Shown in pieces: positions 43,767 through 53,006 of a DNA stretch of 64,000 bases. A program made the translations under genes and the position numbers. This stretch comes from Paraclostridium ghonii (GTDB lineage: Bacteria > Bacillota > Clostridia > Peptostreptococcales > Peptostreptococcaceae), in the NCBI RefSeq assembly GCF_030815085.1, contig NZ_JAUSWG010000002.1; one strand, given 5' to 3'. Each line of letters begins with the position of its first letter. The stretch's first letter is position 1. The notes under the pieces were generated by a model. The model did not search any database, was not told where the DNA came from, and worked only from the letters and a program-made list of their open reading frames with translations.

Positions 43767-44618
43767 CTACAAACTTACATTTGATTTATTTATTGTATTA
43801 GATATTCCATCAGTTTTTATAACTACACTTCCATCTATATCTGTTCTATATAATTTAGTTCCTATATTAGCATATCTATTTAGTGCATCTTGAGTAGGAT
43901 GTCCATAACTATTTTTTCCAACTGAAATAACTGCACATTCTGGTTTTGCTTTATTTAAAAATTCTTGTGTACTTGAACCTCTAGATCCATGGTGAGGAAC
44001 GGACATAAAATCCACATCTGGAACTAACCCTCTGTTAACCATATCATTTTCAGCTTCTGCTTCTATATCACCTGTAAACAAGAATTTCGTATTTTTATAA
44101 TCTAAATAAGTAACTACACTATCATCATTATTATCTGTAAAATCTTTTGGAGATTGTATAAATTTCATTGTTACTGAACCTATATCAAATGTACTTCCTG
44201 GAGTACTATCATTTATAGTACATCCTTCTTTATTTGCTAAAGACAATACAGCTTGCCAAGTGATTGAGTTGTTTTGAGTGTCTTTTGGGTATATAAAATT
44301 CTTAACATTTAAATCTTCAAATACCGATTTCATTCCACCTATATGATCTGCATCTGGATGTGTTGCTATAAGATATTCTAAATCTATATCACTTTCTTGT
44401 GATTTTAAATAGTTTACTACAGTATCTCCAGAGTTGCTTTTACCTGCATCAATTAAAGCATCTGTTCCATCTGGAAACTCTATGTAAATAGACTCTCCTT
44501 GCCCTACGTTTATATGATGTACTTCTAATTGTTGTGTATAAGCTAAAGATACACATGTATTCCCCGTAATTAATCCAATTGCTAATGCAACTGATAAAAT
44601 TTTTTGTTTAAACTTCAT
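43767..44618 (-). CDS. Secreted metallo-beta-lactamase-fold hydrolase, ComEC C-terminal type
   Basis: 283 aa with signal peptide (ILSVALAIGLITGNTCVSLA). The MBL fold is complete: HHINVGQGESIYIEFPDG (about 34-51), metal motif THPDADHIGG (about 86-95), FTGDIEAEAE, VPHHGSRGS and YGHPTQDAL. These are the features of ComEC/Rec2 C-terminal domains and related secreted phosphodiesterase/nuclease-like enzymes. It probably acts outside the cell on nucleic acid or phosphodiesters; the substrate is not evident. A broken paralogue is at 16585-16706. Confidence 0.87.
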   Translation of the reverse strand: MKFKQKILSVALAIGLITGNTCVSLAYTQQLEVHHINVGQGESIYIEFPDGTDALIDAGKSNSGDTVVNYLKSQESDIDLEYLIATHPDADHIGGMKSVFEDLNVKNFIYPKDTQNNSITWQAVLSLANKEGCTINDSTPGSTFDIGSVTMKFIQSPKDFTDNNDDSVVTYLDYKNTKFLFTGDIEAEAENDMVNRGLVPDVDFMSVPHHGSRGSSTQEFLNKAKPECAVISVGKNSYGHPTQDALNRYANIGTKLYRTDIDGSVVIKTDGISNTINKSNVSL

Positions 44619-45073
44619 AAAATTCCTCCTTTATTAACATTAATATCAGTATACATTAACATCTTTATCGAAAATTGTAGGAATTAGTAAATTTCAAAAC
44701 AAAAATAGTACTAATTATCCAGAATTCTCCCTGTTCCCGTTTATAAGTACGATAATAACTACTTACTTTCATATAACTACAGTTCGGTGGTCAAATAATT
44801 CCTTAAAAGGTTATTCCAATAAATTTCTACCATTTTATCAAAATCCTCGGACTATTTCTATGATTTTAAAATACTTAAAACTGTGAATATTAATTTTATA
44901 AAAGGAATTTAAATGTTTTTATAGAAATACTTAGAGAATTATATTTTTATAATTCGCTGAGGTTTGAGCCATATGGATTCCCAGTCCTGTGGCTCTTCTT
45001 TCATATTTAAGATACATTACTTTTTTGTAAAAAAAAAGCAAGAACCAATTAAATTTTAACTAGAACTTACTTT
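44619..45073. other. Gap holding a dispersed element and a hairpin
   Basis: Copy 3 of the dispersed terminator element occupies 44700-44795. A further hairpin GAGCCAT...TGGCTC lies at about 44966-44993 within GAGGTTTGAGCC. No coding region supported. Confidence 0.5.
44700..44795 (-). repeat. Dispersed 3'-UTR/terminator element, copy 3
   Basis: Minus strand: ACCACCGAACTGTAGTTATA, then GTAGTTATTATCGTACTTAT, AAACG, and a weaker hairpin ending TAGTACTATTTTTG. It follows the two-peptide cassette A. Confidence 0.65.
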
Positions 45074-45148
45074 TTAAATAAATCTTATTATTAGACTTAT
45101 TTCAAATATGATAAGGGCGATAATTAATATTTTCATTTCTTTTTTCAT
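45074..45148 (-). CDS. 24-aa hydrophobic peptide, cassette A
   Basis: MKKEMKILIIALIIFEISLI plus IRFI: one membrane helix with a basic start. Ribosome site is poor. An almost identical peptide lies in cassette B (47591-47665), also directly behind a 39-aa peptide. Conserved protein with changed codons argues that it is expressed. Confidence 0.5.
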   Translation of the reverse strand: MKKEMKILIIALIIFEISLIIRFI

Positions 45149-45185
45149 GTTTTAATCTTAAATGCCAATTTAAAAAGAAACATTC

Positions 45186-45305
45186 TTACAAAAACTTTTC
45201 TATCATTACTTTGATTAAATCTAAAATGCTTGCTAATAGAACTATTTCTGCGGTTATCAATTGAACATTGATTTTATTTTTTTGTTTCTTCTTATTATTA
45301 GGCAT
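45186..45305 (-). CDS. 39-aa Lys-rich/hydrophobic peptide, cassette A
   Basis: MPNNKKKQKNKINVQLITAE, then IVLLASILDLIKVMIEKFL. Basic N-terminus and one hydrophobic helix. AAGGGTG upstream. Paralogue in cassette B (47702-47821) differs at several residues, most of them conservative. It resembles a type I toxin or small holin-like peptide in build, but no family is recognised. Confidence 0.55.
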   Translation of the reverse strand: MPNNKKKQKNKINVQLITAEIVLLASILDLIKVMIEKFL

Positions 45306-45376
45306 CCTTTCACACCCTTTTTAATATTAATGTTCAACTAACTACTTACTTATTCCTTTAAATTAAATATAAAAAA

Positions 45377-45405
45377 AAGAAATCGTGTTAGAGACACGAT
45401 TCCTT
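45377..45405 (-). terminator. Terminator of the amidase gene
   Basis: AAGAAATCGTGT ... ACACGATTCCTTT hairpin about 150 bp behind the amidase stop codon. Confidence 0.7.
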
Positions 45406-45554
45406 TCATGGATTTAAACTCTAAAGAAAGTTTATAACTTATGTTTACTTCTTTACTGAAAATATATTCAATATTATAAACTAAATCAGCTCATATCTTA
45501 AGATGTTTATATAGAATATAACACTTGTAAATAACCTACATAGCTTATAACTAC

Positions 45555-46331
45555 CTATAATAATTGTAAATACTTAGAGTTAACATAACCGAGTCCTTTA
45601 TTTCCTTTAAACCCTTCTATACTTACCCATCCGTTTATACAATATTGAAGATTTACTATATAACCATTTTTAACTTTCCCTATTACATCATATTCAGTTC
45701 CTCTATCATATCTTATATTTAAAACATCAGCTATAACTTTAGCTTTTCTCCCTGAATAATTACCGTTTGGAAATTCCTTTCCTATAGATCCAGGTTCTTT
45801 CCATGCAACCCCATTAAATTTACATATTCCTTTAGCTATGGCTTTAGCAAATCTATCTTTATTATTCATTATTAAATTATAATCTGCTTCATTAGTTATA
45901 AATCCTAATTCTACTAAACAAGCATCCATGTTAGTTTCCCTTACAACATGTAAATCCCCTTCCTTAATACCCCTATTTTTTGTATAAAGCCCTTCTTGTA
46001 TTAGTTGTTCATGTATAACATCAGCCAAAGTCCTATGTTTAAACTTATAGCAATAGGTTTCAATTCCTTGTGCACTTGAGCTATCAGAAGAATTACAGTG
46101 TATTGAAACAAATGAATTTAAGCTTAAATTATTTGCTTTATTAGTTCTGTCTTTTAAAGCTACAAATATATCTGTAGTTCTAGTATTTGTATTTTCTATT
46201 CCTTGGCTTTCTAAATAATTGTCTATCCTATTTGCTACGTCTAAAACTATATCTTTTTCTAAACATCCATGTACTCCTGGTGCTCCTGAATCATATCCAC
46301 CATGTCCTGCATCTGTCATATTTTTTTTCAT
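45555..46331 (-). CDS. N-acetylmuramoyl-L-alanine amidase with SH3 domain
   Basis: 258 aa from ATG 46331 (GAGGAGA upstream). Amidase_3 zinc enzyme: TDAGHGGYDSGAPG (His ligand), EKDIVLDVANRID (Glu), SIHCNSS (His), and LVELGFITNEAD (catalytic Glu). A C-terminal bacterial SH3 domain follows (about 185-258; KAKVIADVLNIRYDRGTEYD, GYVNSKYL). No signal peptide, as in phage endolysins and some intracellular autolysins. It cleaves the amide bond between muramic acid and L-Ala. Cassette A lies downstream. Confidence 0.88.
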   Translation of the reverse strand: MKKNMTDAGHGGYDSGAPGVHGCLEKDIVLDVANRIDNYLESQGIENTNTRTTDIFVALKDRTNKANNLSLNSFVSIHCNSSDSSSAQGIETYCYKFKHRTLADVIHEQLIQEGLYTKNRGIKEGDLHVVRETNMDACLVELGFITNEADYNLIMNNKDRFAKAIAKGICKFNGVAWKEPGSIGKEFPNGNYSGRKAKVIADVLNIRYDRGTEYDVIGKVKNGYIVNLQYCINGWVSIEGFKGNKGLGYVNSKYLQLL

Positions 46332-46352
46332 ACTAAATCTCCTCACTTTCAT

Positions 46353-46835
46353 TTTTTATTATTTATATTTAAAAGGTAATGAAAAAAGAACCAATTAAAA
46401 CTCCCTTCAAATAAGCATAAAGCCCATTTAATAGAAGTTATAAGTCCTTATATGCTCTTACATACTAACTTTCATAAGTTTTTGAATATTTCTTTTAAAA
46501 CTTCACATAATATAATTGACTTCTCAGTATAACCATCGTGTACAACGCATTTTTCACAGATAAAGGCTAGATAATTTCTAGCCTTCTTATTTTATAAATA
46601 CAATTCTCAAATACATAAATATCATAAAAATATTTATAGTCAAGTTTTCATATCCAACTAACTTACGCTTAATTAAATATAGAGTTCATGTAATATAAAA
46701 CGACACTACTAAATCTAATCTTTCAATATAAATCTCCTAATATCTATATTCTTTTTATTTGCTTATTTATTAATTTTTTCCAATCATATAATCTATTGAT
46801 TTCTACACATACTATTTAAGAAAGGATGTGTATAT
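46353..46835. other. Gap with a hairpin and a decayed frame
   Basis: A minus-strand frame without start reads ICEKCVVHDGYTEKSIILCE, then VLKEIFKNL (about 46480-46570), looking like a gene end. A hairpin AAGGCTAG / CTAGCCTT lies at about 46562-46585. Nothing else is supported. Confidence 0.4.
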
Positions 46836-47294
46836 ATGTTTTTTAGAAGATTAAGTATAATAATTTCTATAACTTTATTAATTTTTTCTAGTAGCGTAAT
46901 AACTTCATCTGCTTTATATGCCAAAAATCCAGATTTAATCAACAAAGAAATTGTTGAAGATCTAAGAGTAATAGATAATGAAATGTCATTACTAATTAAA
47001 TCTATTTCTAGTAACAATCTAAATAAAAATAATTTACAAAATCAAATTAAATATATAAATACATTAATTAATAGCTTAAATAAAAAAGCTTCAATGCTTC
47101 CAAAAGAAGAAAAAGATGTATCTATTGCTGTTGGTTCTATATTAAGTTTTTATCAACTATCTCTTCTAAGCGCAGAAGACTATTTAAATGATTTTAATTC
47201 AGAGTATTTGGTAGATTCCATATCTTATTTTTCTATAAGTTACTATGCTTTAAATAGTATAAGAGATACTATAATATATGAAGCGGCGAAATAA
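46836..47294 (+). CDS. Secreted helical protein of unknown function
   Basis: 152 aa; AAGAAAGG upstream. Signal peptide ISITLLIFSSSVITSSALYA, then a soluble helical domain (LRVIDNEMSLLIKSISSNNL, YINTLINSLNKKASMLPKEE). No motif or family recognised. One of few plus-strand genes here, surrounded by the repeat cassettes. Confidence 0.6.
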   Translation: MFFRRLSIIISITLLIFSSSVITSSALYAKNPDLINKEIVEDLRVIDNEMSLLIKSISSNNLNKNNLQNQIKYINTLINSLNKKASMLPKEEKDVSIAVGSILSFYQLSLLSAEDYLNDFNSEYLVDSISYFSISYYALNSIRDTIIYEAAK

Positions 47295-47590
47295 TTTTTT
47301 GCTTTATATATTATTCATTTCTATTATTATATTTATTTTCATTGCACTTTATTATCGTAAAAAGTGCACTACTTATAATTTAAATAATTGGAAGTATATA
47401 TATACATTAAAACTTATTTCATATAGTAATTTTTTATTTAGTGTAATTTAAAAAGAAGCACTCATTTACTTGAGTGCTTCTTTGCTCGTTTAATAGGTCT
47501 AATAACTAATACATTTCCTTAGCTAAATTATTAATTTATACCTGTTTTTTCAATTATTAAATATATTTTCAAATAATTTTCTCTTACTTT
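47295..47590. other. Gap with dispersed element
   Basis: Holds copy 4 of the dispersed terminator element (47448-47525). No coding region seen. Confidence 0.5.
47448..47525 (-). repeat. Dispersed 3'-UTR/terminator element, copy 4
   Basis: Minus strand: CTAAGGAAATGTATTAGTTA, TTAAACGAGCAAAG, then hairpin AAGAAGCACTC / GAGTGCTTCTT and T-run. It follows two-peptide cassette B. Confidence 0.65.
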
Positions 47591-47665
47591 TTAAATAAAT
47601 CTTAGTATTAAGCTTATTGTAAATATTATAAGTGCCATAATTAATACTTTCAATTCTTTTTTCAT
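47591..47665 (-). CDS. 24-aa hydrophobic peptide, cassette B
   Basis: MKKELKVLIMALIIFTISLI plus LRFI; same length and layout as cassette A with conservative changes. Weak ribosome site, so translation may depend on the upstream 39-aa frame. Confidence 0.5.
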   Translation of the reverse strand: MKKELKVLIMALIIFTISLILRFI

Positions 47666-47701
47666 ATTTTAATATTAAGTGCCAATTTAAAAAGAAACAT
47701 T

Positions 47702-47821
47702 TTATAAAAACTTTTCTATTATAACTTTAACCAAGTCTAAGACACTTGCTAATAGAATTAACTGTGCAGTTATTAATTGAATATTAATTTTATTTTTTTG
47801 TTTCTTTTTATTATTAGGCAT
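47702..47821 (-). CDS. 39-aa Lys-rich/hydrophobic peptide, cassette B
   Basis: MPNNKKKQKNKINIQLITAQ, then LILLASVLDLVKVIIEKFL. Identical length to cassette A, with AAGGGTG upstream. Substitutions (E/Q, V/L, I/V, M/I) keep the hydrophobic pattern, suggesting purifying selection. Confidence 0.55.
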   Translation of the reverse strand: MPNNKKKQKNKINIQLITAQLILLASVLDLVKVIIEKFL

Positions 47822-47939
47822 CCTTTCACACCCTTTTTATTATAAATATGCATAAGCTAAGTTATTTATTACTTAAATTTTAAAAATGTAATTATTTTTT
47901 TGTTACATATTTTTTCATAATAAGGCATATATTTTTATA

Positions 47940-49283
47940 TTATTCACCTGCTATAGATAGCGATTTAACTATAACAGATGGTGAACCAATATTACTAAGA
48001 GGGAATATTAAATCATCACCTATATTTTCAATATTTTTAATTACTTCAAAAAAATTCCCAGCAACTGTTATCTGTTCAATAGGGTACGATTTTTTTCCTT
48101 CTGTTATACAATATCCTTTTGCAGCCAAAGAAAAATCCCCTGTAACTGAATTTGCACCTGAATGAAGTCCTGCAAAATCCGTTACGATTATCCCTTCATT
48201 TACCTCTTTTACAAGGCTTTCAAAACTTACTTTTCCTTTTTCTATATAAAAGTTTGTTGGATCCACACTTACTACTGATGAGTAAGATGATTTAAATCCA
48301 TTTCCTGTAGTTTTAGTTTTTGCTTTATGCGCAGTCTTTAAATTATGAAGCAAAGTATTTAACTTTCCATCTTTAACTATATCTTTTTTATAAGTTGCAA
48401 CACCTTCATCATCAAATGATGCTGATGATAAACCATTCTCTAGCAAAGGATTATCTACTATTGTAACTATATTGGAAGCTATAGTACTTCCTTCTTTTCC
48501 TTTAAGTAACGACATTCCTCTTTGAGCACTTTCTGCACTAAATACATCACTAAATGTTTCAAGCAGCGAAGACATAGCTTCATTGTTTATTATAGTTTTA
48601 TAATTTCCTGACTCTATAGATTTAGCTCCTATTTTTGAAAATGCTTCATTTACTGCATCTATTGCAATTTTCTTAGTATCTATGTCTTTTATATCCTCTA
48701 CTATCTGATATCCCATTCCATCTTGTTTTTGATTATTGACTTCTATTACCGGCATTACATACGCCATAAGTAAGTTACTTTTATTATTTAAGTTAAGATT
48801 TTTTGTATTACTAATCAAACTTCTTGATGAACTATATGATACTTTACACCCACTTAAATTAACAACCTTATCGCTATATTCTTTTGTTTGCTTTTCTAAG
48901 TCTATAGCTATTTCAATTAATTTAGCAGGGTCTATATTTTCTAATTTTTCTGAATAAGTTTTAACTTCACTATAACTTTCATCGCCTTTATATATAAATT
49001 GCACATCTGTATTTTCTATAGATAGAGCTCCTTCTTTAGCATTTTTTATTAACATATCTATAGCTTCTTCATCTAATATTTCAGTGTAAGAATATCCCAT
49101 CTTATCATTTATTAGCCCTCTAAAAGAAAGCCCTATATACTTATCTATATTATATTTTTCTAATTCAAAATCATAAACAGATATACTTATATTTTCTCCG
49201 TCCGTATAATAGACTTCACAGTCTGTAAATCCTTCTTTTATAGCTTTTTCAAATAATCTATCTTTAAACACTTTAAACTCCAT
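47940..49283 (-). CDS. pmbA: TldE/PmbA metalloprotease subunit
   Basis: 447 aa, GGAGGA upstream. TldE/PmbA partner of TldD: NTKNLNLNNKSNLLMAYVMP, VDPTNFYIEKGKVSFESLVK, FAGLHSGANSVTGDFSLAAKGY and ITVAGNFFEVIKNIENIGDD. It lacks the HExxxH zinc motif, as expected for TldE. Together with TldD it forms a heterodimeric protease known for trimming peptides (microcin B17, CcdA in E. coli). Two bases separate the two genes. Confidence 0.9.
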   Translation of the reverse strand: MEFKVFKDRLFEKAIKEGFTDCEVYYTDGENISISVYDFELEKYNIDKYIGLSFRGLINDKMGYSYTEILDEEAIDMLIKNAKEGALSIENTDVQFIYKGDESYSEVKTYSEKLENIDPAKLIEIAIDLEKQTKEYSDKVVNLSGCKVSYSSSRSLISNTKNLNLNNKSNLLMAYVMPVIEVNNQKQDGMGYQIVEDIKDIDTKKIAIDAVNEAFSKIGAKSIESGNYKTIINNEAMSSLLETFSDVFSAESAQRGMSLLKGKEGSTIASNIVTIVDNPLLENGLSSASFDDEGVATYKKDIVKDGKLNTLLHNLKTAHKAKTKTTGNGFKSSYSSVVSVDPTNFYIEKGKVSFESLVKEVNEGIIVTDFAGLHSGANSVTGDFSLAAKGYCITEGKKSYPIEQITVAGNFFEVIKNIENIGDDLIFPLSNIGSPSVIVKSLSIAGE

Positions 49284-49285
49284 AA

Positions 49286-50677
49286 TTATTCCTCCGATCT
49301 CCCACCTACAGTAATTTCTTTAACTCTTATCATAGGCTGACCTACATTTGTTGGGATACTTCCTGAAGATGAGCCACACATACCTTGAGCTTGTTTTAAG
49401 TTATCAGCAACCATATCTATATTCATAAGAACTTCACTACCTTTTCCAATCAAACTAGCTCCTCTTACTGGCTCTTTAATTTCTCCATTTTTAACAAGAT
49501 AACCTTCTGCTACCGCAAAATTAAATTCTCCTGTAACTGGGTTTACAGATCCTCCACCCATTTTTTTAGCATAAAGTCCATTATCTATTGATTTTATTAT
49601 ATCAACTTCTTTATCTTCTCCAGCTGCTATGTATGTGTTTGTCATTCTTGAAGTTGGTGCATACTTATAACTTTGTCTTCTAGAACTTCCTGTAGCTTCC
49701 ATATTCATTCTTCGCCCATTTAACTTATCTATCATATATGACTTTAATATACCATCTTTTATTAATGTATTTCTTTGAGTTAAGTTACCTTCATCATCTA
49801 CATTACTAGATCCCCAATGATTAGCTAATGTTCCATCATCAATTGCAGTAACTTTTGTAGATGCAATTTGTTGCCCTAATTTCCCAGAAAATACAGAGTT
49901 TCCTTTTGCTACTGATGTTGCTTCTAGTGAATGACCACATGCTTCATGGAATATTACGCCTCCAAATCCATTGTCTATAGCAACAGTCATCTTTCCTGCA
50001 GGGCAGTTTTTAGCATGTAACATAGTATACGCTGTTCTAGCTGCTTCTCTACCATAGTACTCAGGATTTACTTCTTCAAACATTTCAAATCCCATAGCTC
50101 TTCCTGGCCCTTCAAACCCCGTTTGATTTTCATTGCCTTTTGAAGCAATTGCACTTATCCCAAGTCTTGTTCTTACACGTCTATCTTCTACATATATACC
50201 TTCAGTGTTAGCTACTAGTATTTTTTGATCTTTATCCGTATAATTTACATTAACTTGAGAAATATCACTACTATAATCTTTTGCGCTTTTATATGCTTCT
50301 TTCATTACCTTTATTTTATCTTTATAATCTACTGAACTTGGATATAATTTTATAGGATGCATATCTTTATATTTTATACTATTGTTTAATACTATAGTTT
50401 TTTCTTCATTCAGGCTTCCTAAAGCTAGTGCTGCCTTATAAGCCGTATCTAGTAACGAAGAAATAGAGTTATCGTTAGTATATGCATAAACACTTTTAAA
50501 GCCTTTAAATATTCTTATTCCTATTCCGTAAGTTCTTCCTCCAAGTGCATTTTCTACCTTGCTATCTATTATTCCTATTAAATTGCTTATTGTATCTTCT
50601 TCAAATATTTCTGCAAAATCTCCACCTGTTATCAAACACTTTGATAATACTTTAGAGGCTACTTCTTGTGAAATCAT
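49286..50677 (-). CDS. tldD: TldD metalloprotease subunit
   Basis: 463 aa with GGGAGG upstream. The zinc motif HEACGHSLEA (about 245-254) is the TldD HExxxH. MCGSSSGSIPTNVGQP near the C-terminus and GGGSVNPVTGEFNFAVAEGY complete the fold. First gene of the tldD-pmbA pair. Cytosolic. Confidence 0.93.
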   Translation of the reverse strand: MISQEVASKVLSKCLITGGDFAEIFEEDTISNLIGIIDSKVENALGGRTYGIGIRIFKGFKSVYAYTNDNSISSLLDTAYKAALALGSLNEEKTIVLNNSIKYKDMHPIKLYPSSVDYKDKIKVMKEAYKSAKDYSSDISQVNVNYTDKDQKILVANTEGIYVEDRRVRTRLGISAIASKGNENQTGFEGPGRAMGFEMFEEVNPEYYGREAARTAYTMLHAKNCPAGKMTVAIDNGFGGVIFHEACGHSLEATSVAKGNSVFSGKLGQQIASTKVTAIDDGTLANHWGSSNVDDEGNLTQRNTLIKDGILKSYMIDKLNGRRMNMEATGSSRRQSYKYAPTSRMTNTYIAAGEDKEVDIIKSIDNGLYAKKMGGGSVNPVTGEFNFAVAEGYLVKNGEIKEPVRGASLIGKGSEVLMNIDMVADNLKQAQGMCGSSSGSIPTNVGQPMIRVKEITVGGRSEE

Positions 50678-50828
50678 ATTATTCCTCCCATTTTTTTACT
50701 ATTAATTTAATAATATCATAATTTCAATATAATCTAAATTAATTATAAAATTTATATATAAAATATCTACGTTTAATGATGAGTGTGCCTATTTCATGAT
50801 ATTTAATCTAATTAATATTTAAATTTAA

Positions 50829-50852
50829 AAAAGGAAAGCTATATGCTTTCCT
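50829..50852 (-). terminator. Terminator of the chemotaxis receptor gene
   Basis: AAAGGAAAGC-TATAT-GCTTTCCT hairpin with A/T flanks, 30 bp behind the stop. Confidence 0.75.
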
Positions 50853-50880
50853 CATTTTAATAATAAATATGCTTATCCTT

Positions 50881-52626
50881 TTAGTCTTCATTCGTTGCAA
50901 AATAATCTTGTGAGTCATTATTGAAATTTATTGATGTGTGATTTTTCATATTATCTTTTAACTTAAAGTTTTCAATAAGTGATTTAAGCATTTGAGCTTG
51001 TCCACTTAATTCTTCACTAGCTGCTGCACTTTCTTCTGATGTTGCTGAATTTGTCTGTACTACTGCAGAAATTTGCTCTACACCTAACGTAACTTGAGAT
51101 ATAGAACTTGCTTGTTCTTCAGATTCTTTTGCTATTTCATCAACTATTTTTATTGTTTGATTTGTAGTTTCGATAATTTTTTGTAATGAATCTGCTGTAT
51201 GATTTACAATTTCAGTTCCATTGCCTACTGCTTTTATTGAATTTTCTATAAGTGTAGCTGTATTTTTAGCAGCTTCTGCTGATTTTGCAGCTAAGTTTCT
51301 TACCTCATCTGCTACTACTGCAAATCCTTTACCAGCACTCCCAGCTCTTGCTGCTTCTACAGCTGCATTTAATGCTAATATATTTGTTTGAAACGCTATA
51401 TCATCTATTGTTTTTATTATTCTTCCTATTTCATTTGATGTAAATGATATTTCATCCATTGCTTTTACCATTTGTTTCATTTGTTCATTTCCATCTTTGA
51501 CTTCACGTCCTGCACTTAATGATAAATTATTTGCTTGTTGTGCATTATTTGCAGTATTTTTTATTTTATCAGATATGTCTATTATAGTCGCAGATAACTC
51601 TTGTATTGCACTTGCTTGCTCTGTTGCTCCTTGTGATAACATTTGTGATCCACTTGCTACTTGATGCGATGCAGCCCCTACCTCTTCTGAAGCTACATTT
51701 ATCTGTGACATTGTTTCACTTAAGTCTTTTGTTATTCTAATAACTGAATTTTCAATATTTTTGAATACACCTATATACTCTATGCTCGTTTCTACATCAA
51801 AGTTTCCAGATGCTACTTCTCCTAAAACATTTACCGTATCATGTATAACCTCATTAATCTTATCGCTCATTTTACACATACGTTTTGATAAGCTTCCTAA
51901 CTCATCATCTGAATCATAATCAATTTTAATATCAAAATTACCTTCAGCCATTTTATTTGCAGCATTTTCTATTTCTTTAATCGGCTTTCTTAGACCTTTT
52001 GTTATATAAATACATATAACTATACCTGTACCTATACTAATCACACTCAATGTTAAAGAAATAACCCATGATTTTAAAACTGTTGATTTTACACTACCAT
52101 CAAATTCAACCCCTGTTGATTCTGCATTTTCATAAATATTATTTGCATATTTCATACATTTATCATATGTTTGATAGTAATCTAGACTTTCATTTATTAC
52201 TAAATCTTTAGCTGACTTAAAATCTTTTTTATCTATAAATTCATATGCTTTTTCATATTCTTGTTTTAATTGAGCTACGGAATTTTTAAGATCATTAACT
52301 AATTGTTTATTGGTAGATGAATCTTGACTAAGTAGATTTATTCTTTTATCAAGACTTTTAAAATTATCTTCTATTGTGTTTTTATAACTTAATTCTGTAG
52401 GATCTTCTGCAAGAAGTGCATAAGCAAGATTTTGATCTATAGAAGTTAAATCTCTACGAACTCCTATAGATTGATTAGTTAGCTGATAAGGTCCTGTAAA
52501 CATATCATGACTCAAATTCCCTGCTTTTTTCAAATTATATAGTGAGTTACCATTGGCAATTACTGTAATTAGCAATAAAATAAAAAAACATAACCCTAAC
52601 CTTTTTCCTATTCTCATATTTTTCAT
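50881..52626 (-). CDS. Methyl-accepting chemotaxis protein
   Basis: 581 aa from ATG 52626 (GAGGGG upstream; the earlier ATG precedes that site). First TM (LCFFILLLITVIANGNSLYN), a periplasmic-side four-helix-bundle sensor (about 30-185), second TM (WVISLTLSVISIGTGIVICI), HAMP (LRKPIKEIENAANKMAEGNF), then the long signalling coiled coil with the hairpin tip IKTIDDIAFQTNILALNAAV and EAARAGSAGKGFAVVADEVR. It transmits a ligand signal to CheA/CheW. No chemotaxis genes are nearby. Confidence 0.93.
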   Translation of the reverse strand: MKNMRIGKRLGLCFFILLLITVIANGNSLYNLKKAGNLSHDMFTGPYQLTNQSIGVRRDLTSIDQNLAYALLAEDPTELSYKNTIEDNFKSLDKRINLLSQDSSTNKQLVNDLKNSVAQLKQEYEKAYEFIDKKDFKSAKDLVINESLDYYQTYDKCMKYANNIYENAESTGVEFDGSVKSTVLKSWVISLTLSVISIGTGIVICIYITKGLRKPIKEIENAANKMAEGNFDIKIDYDSDDELGSLSKRMCKMSDKINEVIHDTVNVLGEVASGNFDVETSIEYIGVFKNIENSVIRITKDLSETMSQINVASEEVGAASHQVASGSQMLSQGATEQASAIQELSATIIDISDKIKNTANNAQQANNLSLSAGREVKDGNEQMKQMVKAMDEISFTSNEIGRIIKTIDDIAFQTNILALNAAVEAARAGSAGKGFAVVADEVRNLAAKSAEAAKNTATLIENSIKAVGNGTEIVNHTADSLQKIIETTNQTIKIVDEIAKESEEQASSISQVTLGVEQISAVVQTNSATSEESAAASEELSGQAQMLKSLIENFKLKDNMKNHTSINFNNDSQDYFATNED

Positions 52627-52891
52627 ATAAATACATCCCCTCATTTTCTTGCGATTTATACTTCATATTTATACTTTATTATGTAATTTTGAATTTAAAT
52701 ATTAAATGTAACCCCCTAGCATTAATAATAATTGTAATATCTAACTATTTTTTAAAATTCAAATTTGTGTTCACATAATTTCGTATTATGAAATATTCAC
52801 TAAATGTTTAATATCCATTTAAATTTTTCTTTTCTTTTATTTATACGTATAAACAACTTATAACTTTATACTTTATGAACATATTATTTAA

Positions 52892-52940
52892 TTTATATAT
52901 ATAAATATATATTTATATATATTTATATATATAAATTGTA
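52892..52940. repeat. Alternating TA palindromic tract
   Basis: Runs of TTTATATATATAAATATATA over about 50 bp, self-complementary, between the chemotaxis receptor promoter side and the next gene's terminator. Low complexity. Confidence 0.6.
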
Positions 52941-52970
52941 AATTTATTAAGATTTAAATTTTCTAAAAAT

Positions 52971-53006
52971 AAAAAAATTACTAGTATATACTAGTAATTT
53001 TTTTTA
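52971..53006 (-). terminator. Terminator overlapping the end of the zinc-ribbon gene
   Basis: AAAAATTACTAGTATA-TACTAGTAATTTTT palindrome; overlaps the last codons of the minus-strand gene. Confidence 0.8.
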
